Source: Pseudomonadota bacterium
GTDB lineage: Bacteria; Pseudomonadota; Alphaproteobacteria; Sphingomonadales; Sphingomonadaceae
Direction: 5' to 3'
DNA: 64,000 bases
NCBI GenBank assembly: GCA_023400405.1
Contig: JAEXFD010000007.1
Location: 62,001 to 126,000 of the forward strand
In this document: piece after piece, positions 56,162 to 64,000 of the stretch
How positions within the stretch are numbered: position 1 is the first letter of the stretch
Layout: every line of letters begins with the position of its first letter
Translations under genes and position numbers: made by a program
Notes under the pieces: model-generated
The model's input: the letters and a program-made list of their open reading frames with translations, nothing else
Database searches by the model: none
What the model was told of the DNA's origin: nothing

Positions 56162-57829
56162 TCACTCACTAGGATCTGCCATACCCAATGCCGTGCAATG
56201 TATCGCGCTGCCAGAGCGCGCGAGCGTAGTGCGAAACCGCACGATGTGGCGTCCGCGCAAGGCACGTTCGACGACGCCGGTTCCCCTAACGCTGATCCGA
56301 TGCGTATCGAGCGGAGTGACGTCCAAAGAGCTGTGCAGCGCATCAGCCTGTTCACCTAAGCCGAGCGCATCGAGGATCGCATATTTGCGCACCATCTGCA
56401 CGCGCAGGCTCTCTAGATCGGCAAATTCTGCGCGATCCTTCTCGACATCAGTAAGCAGAGCCCGAAGTTCGTCTTCACTAGAAGTGTAAGGCACCACAGC
56501 CGAACCGAAGGCAGCAACGGACCCATTAATATCGATGCAGACTTCTGGTCGAAATACGAGCGACTGCTTGTCCATGTCGACCGTGATCGTTCCCTGCCCT
56601 TCGGCCCGCAACCGGTGAAACATCTCGTGACCCGCGAAGATCGCCTCTTCCCATTCCCAAAACGAATTGCCCCTGGCCTCCAGGTCAGAAACGAAAGTCC
56701 TGATAAGCCTCAAAAAGCGGAAGCTGATATCGTTGCGGTCGGGGAAGAGTCTGGCTTGCTCAGCATCTTCGTCTCGTTCGAGACGTGCCAAGCGAAGGCC
56801 TTCGGAATGAATCGCCTTGATGACCGCTTCCTCGACGATCTGCGCCCGGGCGCCGTCTTCAACTTCGTCAACTTTGGGCTCACTGCGCCGTTTCTTGCCC
56901 AGAAGCTTGCGCAGAACGGGTGACCAACCGAGGACAGCGGCATTCGCGAGATGCATCACGTCGTGATAACGATAGCCATCATCTTCATAGCTGTTGTCGG
57001 TCAAAGGGTCGCCTAGCCGCTTGCCCTTATAATACATGCGCGCGCGATCATCGCCGAGAGTGACGAAGGCAATTTCGAATTGGCGCGGCAACTGCTCGGC
57101 GGGCTTAAAGCCATCGTCGAATAGCGGGGTGCGCGCGCCTCTGCGCCGCGCTCCAACCTTCTCCATATTCCGCTTCAAGATGTCACTGAGGCTGAGTGAA
57201 TAGATGCTTGCTAGCGCCGATAAATGCCAGATCACTTCCCCAACGACGTCATTCATATCCCGGTCTGGTAGCGTGCGGTTGAGCTCCCGCTCGATCTCGG
57301 GAAGCTTTTGTCGCAGCAGCTCCGCGTTCAGCTGCCAGAGCACCGCGAGGCAAACTTCGACTAGTGTCGCGTCACCGGTCCTGGCGGTAAGAAAGGCCAG
57401 CACTTGGTAACTGTCGACCTCGATCTCCCCCGCATCACGCGGAAAGTCCCTCGCCTCGTCTAGAAACCTCTGGCTGCGCTCGGGGGTGAGCACACCCTCA
57501 ATCCGACGCGCACGGACATTTTCAGCGCCAATCTCGGCGCGTAGATGGTCGATGTCGTGAGTGAGAATATTGACTGATCGATCAGCGCTGAGGATCTCGG
57601 CGAGCTGGAAGCTATACCAAAAGGCATCGCCGAGTTCTTCCTCAATTTCCTCATTGGTTAACTGCCAATTGGATTCCTTTTTGCCAAGCAGGCGCTTTTT
57701 AATTGCCGCGACGACAGAACCGACCTCGCCAGCCAAACCATAGAGCGCAATGTCAAGCCTGTCAGAATGCGAACGATCTTCGAATTGATCGCTCTCGATC
57801 ACGAATCTCTGATATTCCGATACGAGCAT
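56162..57829 (-). CDS. Tandem MazG-like NTP pyrophosphohydrolase
   Basis: This 555-aa protein has two MazG-like all-alpha units. The first (about 1-90: ALYGLAGEVGSVVAAIKKRL and IEEELGDAFWYSF, with ExxxE and ExxD metal motifs) looks catalytic. The second (about 140-240: VCLAVLWQLNAELL and MNDVVGEVIWHLS) is less complete. The C-terminal part contains YHDVMHLANAAVLGW and a third helical block, as in uncharacterised MazG-C proteins. The ATG at 57829 follows GGGGAGGAA. It is transcribed with the upstream hypermodification gene (84-bp gap). It would hydrolyse NTPs or modified dNTPs. Confidence 0.85.
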   Translation of the reverse strand: MLVSEYQRFVIESDQFEDRSHSDRLDIALYGLAGEVGSVVAAIKKRLLGKKESNWQLTNEEIEEELGDAFWYSFQLAEILSADRSVNILTHDIDHLRAEIGAENVRARRIEGVLTPERSQRFLDEARDFPRDAGEIEVDSYQVLAFLTARTGDATLVEVCLAVLWQLNAELLRQKLPEIERELNRTLPDRDMNDVVGEVIWHLSALASIYSLSLSDILKRNMEKVGARRRGARTPLFDDGFKPAEQLPRQFEIAFVTLGDDRARMYYKGKRLGDPLTDNSYEDDGYRYHDVMHLANAAVLGWSPVLRKLLGKKRRSEPKVDEVEDGARAQIVEEAVIKAIHSEGLRLARLERDEDAEQARLFPDRNDISFRFLRLIRTFVSDLEARGNSFWEWEEAIFAGHEMFHRLRAEGQGTITVDMDKQSLVFRPEVCIDINGSVAAFGSAVVPYTSSEDELRALLTDVEKDRAEFADLESLRVQMVRKYAILDALGLGEQADALHSSLDVTPLDTHRISVRGTGVVERALRGRHIVRFRTTLARSGSAIHCTALGMADPSE

Positions 57830-57913
57830 CGGTTCCTCCCCATGCACCAACGTGCACAGGTCAAAACTTTTTTATCAAGCAGAAATATATCCAAGCGTCC
57901 CAAAACAGACGCT

Positions 57914-58954
57914 TTAGAGAAGCCGTGGCTGACCCTCGCAGCTGACTAAATCATTGTAGGTTGATGCATTTATCGGCCGCACCTCGAGATGCCACTTAGG
58001 TGGAAAGAATGGCTTACTGATTGGACGATGCGTGCGCCGATATACCTGCTTGATACGCTGGCGGTTGGCTATGCCCTTGATTTCGGGATGCGCGGCGCGC
58101 GAGTATTTCGAGATTTCACAGAACAGATTCTGGCAATCGATTGGCTGAAGCGAACGTCCGTACAGCCCAGGGAAGACAATGCCGCGTTGTCTAAATTCTT
58201 CCGTTTGGCGTTCGGTAACCTCCATAATCAGGCGCTCCGCATCGGCCGGCGAAGCTCCAGGGAAGCATTTCGATATGCCGTCATGCGCTCCGGGGCCCGC
58301 CACGACAAACTCAGATTCAGCAAAATCGAGCATCGACGAGTAGTTCAGGTCGATCGTGAACTGAAATGCCAGGAACTTTCCGATACCCGAATAGCTCAGC
58401 AGTTGCTCATACACCGATCTAAGGCTAGTCGCGGCCGCGATGCGCGCCGGTAACCCATCATCCATCATTCGCGCCAGCAAACGCAGATGATTACTGTGTT
58501 TGCGCTCGCCGCCAAGAGCAGGGGACGGCATGATATAAGCCGCGGAATAGATACGTTGGCCTTGGCCGATGAGGCGATGCAAGGTGCGATCAAGACGTTC
58601 GAGATCGGCGCTTTGCCAGCCGATTGGGCCAGTTTCAGCTTCCAGCGCCTCCCAAGTTTCGATCTTGTTGAAAAGCTTGAACAGCAGAGTGCGAAAAAAG
58701 ACCTCGTCGAGAGCTTGCGACCGACCATCGCCATATTGCACTTCACGCACTAGGTACTGGCTCACGCGGTCCGTGACTCGATAAACATTCGTGAAGCGGT
58801 GGGCTTGAAGGATTTGATCTGCGGTCCAGGGCGATGTGGCCCCTGCAAGCCGACGATAATACATATTCAGCCGCTCCGCTGCGAAATTCCAGTACGTATC
58901 GAAAACGCAGGAGCGTTCCGCGGAATAGGGCTGCGGCATGACTTGAAAAAACAT
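57914..58954 (-). CDS. Thymine-hypermodification enzyme (aGPT-PPlase / 5-hmdU DNA kinase helical domain)
   Basis: This 346-aa protein matches the helical, DNA-glycosylase-like family defined as alpha-glutamyl/putrescinyl thymine pyrophosphorylase (clade 2/3), now linked to 5-hydroxymethyl-uracil DNA kinases. Signature blocks are PWTADQILQAHRFTN (43-56), DRVSQYLV (62-69), LFKLFNKIETWEAL (91-104), KHSNHL (152-157), FLAFQFTIDLNYS (194-206), AGPGAHDGISKCF (219-231) and IDCQNLFCEISKY (272-284). It should act on modified thymine in DNA or nucleotides. It lies next to the integrase. No partner P-loop kinase domain is fused. Confidence 0.8.
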   Translation of the reverse strand: MFFQVMPQPYSAERSCVFDTYWNFAAERLNMYYRRLAGATSPWTADQILQAHRFTNVYRVTDRVSQYLVREVQYGDGRSQALDEVFFRTLLFKLFNKIETWEALEAETGPIGWQSADLERLDRTLHRLIGQGQRIYSAAYIMPSPALGGERKHSNHLRLLARMMDDGLPARIAAATSLRSVYEQLLSYSGIGKFLAFQFTIDLNYSSMLDFAESEFVVAGPGAHDGISKCFPGASPADAERLIMEVTERQTEEFRQRGIVFPGLYGRSLQPIDCQNLFCEISKYSRAAHPEIKGIANRQRIKQVYRRTHRPISKPFFPPKWHLEVRPINASTYNDLVSCEGQPRLL

Positions 58955-59108
58955 CCGTGTGTGGCTTGAGTCGATTTAGCGCTGATAACGGACGGCAACC
59001 GATCCCGCCACAGCGTGCAAAACCTGAGGGCGCCGTTGAATGCACCAGTCCGGATTTAGCAGAGAAAAGCAGCACCAACGTGGCAGCTAGATCTACCCAG
59101 CATCCTGC

Positions 59109-60365
59109 TTATTGGACGAGGCGTAGGCCCGCCGGCTTTTGCACAATTCCATAGTCTCCCAACCCCGCCCGCACCGCGTCGCGAACATAGGACGGGCACA
59201 GGTGCGCATAGTGCTTGCGCGTAATCCGCTCGTCGGCATGTCCTAGCGCCTCGGCGATCACAGCCATGGGCACACCAGCCATCGCCAGCCGCGAGCCATA
59301 GGTGTGCCGAAGAATATGGAACCCCGCAGGCTCCACGCCCGCGGCTTCGCAGGTCTCGCGCATCGGCCTGATCTGGTGTGACGTACCAAGCTCACGGCCA
59401 TGCTGATTAAGGAACACGAGCTCGTCGGTTCGCTTGCTCGTGCAGAGGCCTCGCAAGAGTTGGATGCCTTCGTCGCTCAGATGGACAAACCGCGGCCGCC
59501 CGCTCTTGGTATCGGGGAAGGTCAGCACGCCGCTCATCAGATCGACATCGCGCACGCGGACCCTGTGGATCTCCGACCAGCGCGCGCCTGTAAGCAGCGC
59601 GGCTTGGATCAGCGGCCGGAACCAGTCGGGCGCATGCTCGATCAGCCGGTGGATCTCCGGTCCCGTGAAGTAGCGGATCCTGGGAGCGCTGACCTTGGCG
59701 TAGGGCTTCACCCTCCGCCATGCACTGTCGTCCGCGACCTTGCCCAGCGCGAATGCGCGGTTGAGCGCGGCGCGAAGCGGCGTGAACGCCCGATTGGCGT
59801 TCGCCTGCTGGACGCGCACGGCATCGTCGCGAACCGGCCGCTCCTTGCGCACGCCCTTCTTGTTCGCGCGGTAGACCGAGCGCCGCGAAGCGATCTTCTC
59901 CAGAAACTCGCGCAAGCGCTCGGTGGTGAGATCGCTGACCTGCACGTTCTTGAACTCGGGCCGCACGAGCCGATCGATGACATAGCGGGTCTTGTCGAGC
60001 GACTTGCCGGAGAAGTTGGCGATATAGTCGTCGAGCGCGTCCTCGACCGTGTATCGCGGACGCCGCCTGCCGGCGTCGCGATCGAGCGCCTCGAACCAGT
60101 CGCGCGCCTTGGCCTGGGCGGCGGCGAAGGTCAGCACGTCGGATGTCTCGCCGTCGAAGGCATCGTCGGCGGCGCCGAGCAGCAGCTGCTCGCGCTTGCC
60201 GTCGGCGGTGCGATACTTGGCGAGCCAGATGCCGCCCTTGGCACCCTTGCGATAGCCGAGCGCCCTGCCCCGCGTCAGCGGGTGCCAATAGGGCGCGTGG
60301 CGCCTGGCTAGCAGCGCCCGGGCGCTCCTGCTCTCGAGCCGTTGGTTGCGGACGATACGCGCCAT
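59109..60365 (-). CDS. Tyrosine-type site-specific integrase
   Basis: This 418-aa tyrosine recombinase has an N-terminal arm-binding/SAM-like domain (about 20-210) and a catalytic domain with Arg262 (LLTGARWSEI), His350 and Arg353 (FHILRHTYGS), His376 (ALGHADER) and the nucleophile Tyr386 (KHYAHL), all present. The start at 60365 follows GAGG; MRLG at 60377 is an alternative. It lies 147 bp from the attR copy and is transcribed leftwards into the island. It is expected to integrate and excise the island at tRNA-Glu. Confidence 0.93.
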   Translation of the reverse strand: MARIVRNQRLESRSARALLARRHAPYWHPLTRGRALGYRKGAKGGIWLAKYRTADGKREQLLLGAADDAFDGETSDVLTFAAAQAKARDWFEALDRDAGRRRPRYTVEDALDDYIANFSGKSLDKTRYVIDRLVRPEFKNVQVSDLTTERLREFLEKIASRRSVYRANKKGVRKERPVRDDAVRVQQANANRAFTPLRAALNRAFALGKVADDSAWRRVKPYAKVSAPRIRYFTGPEIHRLIEHAPDWFRPLIQAALLTGARWSEIHRVRVRDVDLMSGVLTFPDTKSGRPRFVHLSDEGIQLLRGLCTSKRTDELVFLNQHGRELGTSHQIRPMRETCEAAGVEPAGFHILRHTYGSRLAMAGVPMAVIAEALGHADERITRKHYAHLCPSYVRDAVRAGLGDYGIVQKPAGLRLVQ

Positions 60366-60379
60366 GCCAAGCCTCATCG

Positions 60380-60410
60380 ACTTACTGCAAATTTACTGCA
60401 AAACCGTAGC
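60380..60410 (+). repeat. Arm-type direct repeat, right copy
   Basis: This 31-bp sequence with paired TTACTGCA octamers matches 17975-18005 with one mismatch, in direct orientation. It lies just upstream of the integrase start. This is consistent with arm-type integrase or Xis sites flanking attP. Confidence 0.75.
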
Positions 60411-60511
60411 AGAATTGGGCTGGACGCGGAAGGACCGAAATCTCCATAACCGATTGAGTTACAACGAATACATAGTCGTCCATATGGACCCGAATACCCC
60501 CCGTTGCGTGT

Positions 60512-60559
60512 ACTCTCGCGGCGAAAACACCGGTTCGAGTCCCATAGGGGCCACCAGCG
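60512..60559 (+). other. attR: degenerate copy of the tRNA-Glu 3' half
   Basis: The block ends AAAACACCGGTTCGAGTCC...GGGGCCACCAGCG and matches the tRNA at 43/47 positions. Four changes (anticodon-stem A>G, CGG for GGG, CCCATA for CCCGTA, GCC for GTC) show it is an old or heterologous copy. It marks the right end of the island. Confidence 0.8.
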
Positions 60560-60817
60560 TCAAGCGGAAATGGCGGAAATCCGCCGGTTTCGGAGTCTGC
60601 AGATTGCATCCCATATTTCGTCCCACGAAATTTCGAGGCTTAGGGGCGTCTTTTAGGGACGTCTCGAGCATCTAAATCGATTCCCGCCATGGATTTCACG
60701 GGACAAGCGCGCCGCTTGGATGACAGCGACCGCGCAGGACTGTGGTCTGGAAGGTCAGAACCGCGACCGGAACCCGTGCTTTCATCAATGGCGGTCTGGG
60801 CCGCATTGCTGTCGCTC

Positions 60818-61834
60818 TTATGGCCTTACCAGTAACGTTCCCAGATTGCGCCCGCTGAATAGATCCACGAACGCCTCCGGAAGGACTTTAAAGCCCCGCC
60901 GCAGATCGTGACGGCTCTTCAAAAGGCCAGCAGCGCTCCACTGCCGGATCGAGGAAATCGCTTCTTCGTAGCGGTCAGCGAAGTCGCCGACCAGGAAGCC
61001 TTGCATTCGGATTCGGCCATAGACGAGCTTCATCATATCCTTGGGGCCCGCCGCCGGCGCATCCGCATCATAGGCCGATATCTGGCCGCACAGTGCGATC
61101 CTGCCATGCGGCGCCATCCGGTCGATTGCGGCCTCCAGCACCGCTCCGCCAACATTGTCGAAGAAGACATGGATGCCGTCCGGGGACGCCGCTCGCAGGG
61201 CCGCGGGCAAGTCGGCCGTCCGGTAGTCGATCGCGACGCCCGCGCCGCCTTCCGCTTCCAGCCAGCGGCACTTTTCAGCCCCGCCCGCCAGCGCGACGAC
61301 GCGGCAACCGGCGATATGTGCCATCTGACAGGCCATCGCTCCCACCGATCCGGCAGCACCTGAGACGAGCACGGTCATCCCAGGCTTCGGCTCGCCCACT
61401 GCGAAAAGGCCGAAATAGGCGGTGAGGCTGTTGGGTGAATAGAGCGTCATCGCCTCGACCGGGTCCACCCCCTGCGGCAGCGGCGTGATCGGAACCGCCG
61501 CCTCGTCCGGCCGCAGGACCGCATAATCCTGCCAGGGCGCAACGGCGGTCACCCACAGCCCGACCGGGAAACGGGGGTGGCGAGAAGCCATGACCTCTAC
61601 CGCAGCCATGCCGCGAATCGGCTCTCCGATCGCGATGGCGCCACGATAGCTGCGCGCCGGCGGGTTCAGCCAATTGCGGATCGTCGGCGCGCAGGAGATG
61701 ATGCGCGTACGGACCAGGATTTCGCCGTCGGCCAGTTCGGGTGGCACATAGTCCGCCTCGCGATAACCGAAGTCGGTGGTCCGCACTGCGCCTTCGGGCC
61801 GGCGTTTCAATACCCAGGATCGGTTGATGCTCAC
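60818..61834 (-). CDS. MDR-family NADPH-dependent oxidoreductase
   Basis: This 338-aa zinc-independent medium-chain reductase has the NAD(P)-binding signature VLVSGAAGSVGAMACQMA (about 155-172) followed by FFDNVGG. The curcumin/prostaglandin-reductase type N-terminus contains VSINRSWVLKRRP. The start is GTG at 61834, overlapping the stop of the upstream gene (GTGA), so translation is coupled in the fatty-acid operon. It probably reduces an enoyl or carbonyl intermediate. Confidence 0.88.
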   Translation of the reverse strand: MSINRSWVLKRRPEGAVRTTDFGYREADYVPPELADGEILVRTRIISCAPTIRNWLNPPARSYRGAIAIGEPIRGMAAVEVMASRHPRFPVGLWVTAVAPWQDYAVLRPDEAAVPITPLPQGVDPVEAMTLYSPNSLTAYFGLFAVGEPKPGMTVLVSGAAGSVGAMACQMAHIAGCRVVALAGGAEKCRWLEAEGGAGVAIDYRTADLPAALRAASPDGIHVFFDNVGGAVLEAAIDRMAPHGRIALCGQISAYDADAPAAGPKDMMKLVYGRIRMQGFLVGDFADRYEEAISSIRQWSAAGLLKSRHDLRRGFKVLPEAFVDLFSGRNLGTLLVRP

Positions 61835-63900
61835 GATCGGTCGCCGAACCGCCGCCCCTGCTCGGCCAGGCGGACCAGCAACGGCGCCGGGCGGAACATC
61901 TCCCCATGTTCGCGTTCCAGATCGCGCATCTCCGCAACGATCCTCGCAAGGCCGACCTGATCGGCCCAGTGGAGCGGGCCGCCGCGATAGACGGGCCAGT
62001 TGTAACCCAGCACCGCCGCGATATCGACGTCCGACGCGCGCAGCGCGATGCCCTCTTCCAGGATCTTGGCGCCTTCGTTGACCACCGGGTAGAGAAGGCG
62101 CGCCAACAGCGCGTCGTCGCCATGGGTGGGTTTCCACACGATTGACTTGGAGGCTGCGACCTCGGCAATCAGGCGCTCAGTGAGTTCCGACCGCTGCGAT
62201 CGCCGCTTGTCGTCATAGTCGTAATAGCCGGCGCCGCGCTTCTGGCCCAGACGCCCCGCCGCCACCAGGTCGCCCATCACCGTCCGTTCCGACGCGTCGC
62301 GTCCGATGACGTCGAGTCCGACCAGATCCATCATCTGGAAATGGCCCATCGCGAACCCGTAATCGACCAGCACCCGGTCGATCTCGGCAATCGGCGTTCC
62401 CTCCAGCATCATCGCCTCCGCCTGGGCGCCGCGAGTCGCGAGCAGGCGATTGGCGATGAAGCCGTCGCAGACTCCGCTCAGCACCGCGACCTTGCCGATG
62501 CGCTTTGCGAGCTTCATCGCGGTCGCGATCACGGGCTTGGCGGTCGCCGAGCCCCGGACGACTTCGAGCAACCGCATGACATTGGCGGGCGAGAAGAAAT
62601 GGAGCCCGATCACCCATTCCGGGCGCCGTGTGGCGGCGGCGATCCGATTGAGGTCCAGGAACGACGTGTTCGACGCCAGGATCGCGCCGTGCTTGGCGAT
62701 GACGTCGAGCTTGGCGAAAATCTCCGTCTTGAGCTCCATGCTCTCATAGACCGCCTCGATCACGAGATCGGCCTCGGCCAGCTCAGCGAGATCGAGGGTC
62801 GGCGTGATCAGGCCCATGCGGCGCGCCACCTCCTCGCCGGTCATCTTGCCCTTGCTGGCGGTCGCTTCGTAGTTCCGGCGGATCGTGGCGAGTCCGCGAT
62901 CCAGCGCCTCCTGGGTCATCTCGACCAGCACCACCGCCATGCCGGCATTGAGAAAATTCATGGTGATGCCGCCGCCCATCGTGCCCGCGCCGATCACGCC
63001 GACCGAACGCACGTCGATCACCGGCGTATCGACGGGCACGTCGGGGACGCGCGCCGACGCGCGCTCAGCAAAGAAGACGTGGCGCTGGGCGGCGGACTCG
63101 GGGCTCGCCACCAATTCGTCGAACAAGGCGGCTTCCCGCGCCAGGCCCCGTTCGAACGGCAGCGTGACGGCGGCCTGGATCGCTTCGACGATCGCCGCGG
63201 GTGCGACGAACCCTTTGAACCGGCGAGCGTTCTTCTGGGCGAACGCGGCGAACAGATCAGGACGATCGCTATCGGTCAGGATCCTGTCCTCCCGGTCGCG
63301 CACTCTCGGCCGCGCCCCGCCTCCCGCGATCACCTGCTTTGCAAAGGCCACCGCCTCGTCACGCAAGGCGGCATCAGGCACCACCGCATCGACGAGGCCC
63401 AGCGAAAGCGCCTCCCCCGCCGGCACCTGCCGGCCCGAAGTGAGCAGTTCAAGCGCGACTTCGGCACCGACGATCCGCGGCACGCGCTGGGTTCCGCCCG
63501 CGCCCGGGAGGATGCCGAGCAGCACTTCGGGCAGCCCGACCCGCGCGCTGTGCGCGGCGACGCGGTAATGGCAGGCGAGCGCCAGTTCGAACCCGCCGCC
63601 CAGCGCGGTGCCATGGATCGCCGCGACGATCGGCTTGGCCGCACCTTCCAGCAGCACGCACAGTTCCGGCAGCGACGGCGGCTGCCAGGGTTGCCCGAAC
63701 TCGGTGATGTCGGCGCCGGCAATGAAGGTGAGGCCGGCGCAGATCAGCACGGTCGCCTGGACGTGCGGATCGCCCAACGCCTGGTTGACCGCGTCGCGCA
63801 CACCCTGCCGCAGCGCCGCGGAGAGTGCGTTCACCGGCGGATTGTCTAGCGTAATGACGGCCACGCCGTCCAGTACGGCGCTCGTAGCGGTGGAATTCAT
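61831..63900 (-). CDS. Bifunctional enoyl-CoA hydratase / 3-hydroxyacyl-CoA dehydrogenase
   Basis: This 689-aa FadJ/MFE-type fusion has an N-terminal crotonase domain (about 1-190) with the oxyanion segment GADITEF and HGTALGGGFELALACH, plus LPEVLLGILPGAGGTQRVPR with its catalytic Glu. The dehydrogenase domain (about 295-480) opens with the NAD motif VGVIGAGTMGGGI; the His-Glu pair sits in LHFFSPANVMRLLEVV. Two C-terminal helical domains follow (to about 689). It catalyses hydration and oxidation steps of beta-oxidation. The start is one base after the upstream stop. Confidence 0.93.
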   Translation of the reverse strand: MNSTATSAVLDGVAVITLDNPPVNALSAALRQGVRDAVNQALGDPHVQATVLICAGLTFIAGADITEFGQPWQPPSLPELCVLLEGAAKPIVAAIHGTALGGGFELALACHYRVAAHSARVGLPEVLLGILPGAGGTQRVPRIVGAEVALELLTSGRQVPAGEALSLGLVDAVVPDAALRDEAVAFAKQVIAGGGARPRVRDREDRILTDSDRPDLFAAFAQKNARRFKGFVAPAAIVEAIQAAVTLPFERGLAREAALFDELVASPESAAQRHVFFAERASARVPDVPVDTPVIDVRSVGVIGAGTMGGGITMNFLNAGMAVVLVEMTQEALDRGLATIRRNYEATASKGKMTGEEVARRMGLITPTLDLAELAEADLVIEAVYESMELKTEIFAKLDVIAKHGAILASNTSFLDLNRIAAATRRPEWVIGLHFFSPANVMRLLEVVRGSATAKPVIATAMKLAKRIGKVAVLSGVCDGFIANRLLATRGAQAEAMMLEGTPIAEIDRVLVDYGFAMGHFQMMDLVGLDVIGRDASERTVMGDLVAAGRLGQKRGAGYYDYDDKRRSQRSELTERLIAEVAASKSIVWKPTHGDDALLARLLYPVVNEGAKILEEGIALRASDVDIAAVLGYNWPVYRGGPLHWADQVGLARIVAEMRDLEREHGEMFRPAPLLVRLAEQGRRFGDRS

Positions 63901-63901
63901 C

Positions 63902-64000
63902 TCAAGCTTCCTGTTCGGCGGGCGCGCTCGTCCGTCGCCGGCCGACTTCTTCGACGGCGATGGCGGCCATGGCCTTCTTGTCGAGCTTGCCGGTGGCGGT
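63902..64000 (-). CDS. AMP-dependent synthetase/ligase, C-terminal 32 residues (cut by window edge)
   Basis: The sequence TATGKLDKKAMAAIAVEEVG is the terminal motif of ANL-superfamily acyl-CoA ligases; its Lys in TGKL is the catalytic acyl-adenylation lysine. Its stop is followed after one base by the start of the hydratase/dehydrogenase gene, so ligase, hydratase/dehydrogenase and reductase form one operon, probably for degradation of a fatty or aromatic acid. Confidence 0.8.
   Translation of the reverse strand, partial: TATGKLDKKAMAAIAVEEVGRRRTSAPAEQEA

Larger units (their letters stand above)
17934..60559. mobile_element. tRNA-Glu-integrated genomic island (about 42.6 kb, probably composite)
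   Basis: The island is bounded by tRNA-Glu(CTC) on the left and a degenerate copy of its 3' half on the right, with a tyrosine integrase 147 bp inside the right boundary. Inside are a relaxase (frameshifted), CopG-like, ParB-like and HTH genes, and cargo. No coupling protein or Trb/Vir genes are present, so it is at best mobilisable in trans. An internal third tRNA fragment suggests that 17.93-23.31 kb and 23.37-60.5 kb arrived as separate units. Many island genes, especially 18-23 kb and 55-59 kb, have lower GC than the flanks. Confidence 0.8.

Noticed and set aside
60511..60556. Second tRNA-Glu gene at the right end
   Set aside because: Only the 3' half is present, no acceptor 5' strand or D-arm; it is an attachment-site copy.
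62341..63849. 502-codon plus-strand frame
   Set aside because: Antisense to the hydratase/dehydrogenase fusion gene.

Overview
The window is high-GC DNA from an alphaproteobacterium, most likely a sphingomonad (Sphingomonas or a close relative). This rests on the gene repertoire (DUF952, DUF6356, DUF2946-like, many TonB receptors), on REP elements of the type common in that family (arms containing GAGCTTGTCGAAG), and on a DnaE with the degenerate PHP motif I usual there. I inferred this from recalled family patterns, not a database search.

Left chromosomal part (1-17.9 kb): a partial GDSL/SGNH esterase, a secreted M1 aminopeptidase, a fatty-acyl-CoA ligase, dnaE, a small zinc-ribbon protein, gyrA, a DUF952 protein, an uncharacterised protein, and a three-gene metal-uptake-type operon (DUF2946-like protein, TonB receptor, PepSY membrane protein), ending at a tRNA-Glu(CTC) gene. 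Right chromosomal part (60.6-64 kb): a tightly coupled minus-strand fatty-acid operon (AMP-ligase C-terminus, hydratase/3-hydroxyacyl-CoA dehydrogenase fusion, MDR oxidoreductase).

Between them (about 17.93-60.56 kb) lies a 42.6-kb genomic island inserted in the 3' end of tRNA-Glu(CTC). It is bounded by the tRNA (attL) and a 47-bp degenerate copy of the tRNA 3' half (attR), next to a tyrosine integrase. A further tRNA-Glu 3'-half copy at 23.31 kb suggests two elements accreted in tandem. Both outer ends carry the same 31-bp repeat with paired TTACTGCA octamers, which look like arm-type integrase sites.

Island contents from left to right: (a) 18.2-23.2 kb, a P-loop ATPase, small hypotheticals, a DUF418 membrane protein and a secreted trypsin-like protease. 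(b) 24.0-38.2 kb, a peptide/amide catabolic locus (IclR, secreted amidohydrolase, MHS transporter, M14 peptidase, nitrilase-type amidase, creatininase-type amidohydrolase, RraA-like aldolase, Lrp/AsnC regulator, Cys/Met PLP lyase, TonB receptor, TauE/SafE exporter). (c) 38.9-40.4 kb, an FAD monooxygenase. (d) 40.7-46.8 kb, a MerR gene followed by a VIT-domain protein and a set of exported, membrane and lipoprotein genes, with the same dyad operator in front of three transcription units. (e) 47-54.5 kb, the remains of a mobilisation/partition region: HTH, CopG-like protein, frameshifted DUF3363-type relaxase, MNT-HEPN fusion, region-4-only sigma-like protein and ParB-like protein, with no coupling protein or mating-pair genes. 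(f) 55.1-59.0 kb, a compact four-gene nucleotide/DNA-modification module (Nmad2-type protein, tandem MazG-like protein, thymine-hypermodification enzyme of the aGPT-PPlase/HMUDK helical class, and a 138-aa unknown) beside the integrase, the usual place for defence cargo. The MerR-VIT regulon and the MazG/Nmad2/thymine-modification module are the two candidates for undescribed systems.
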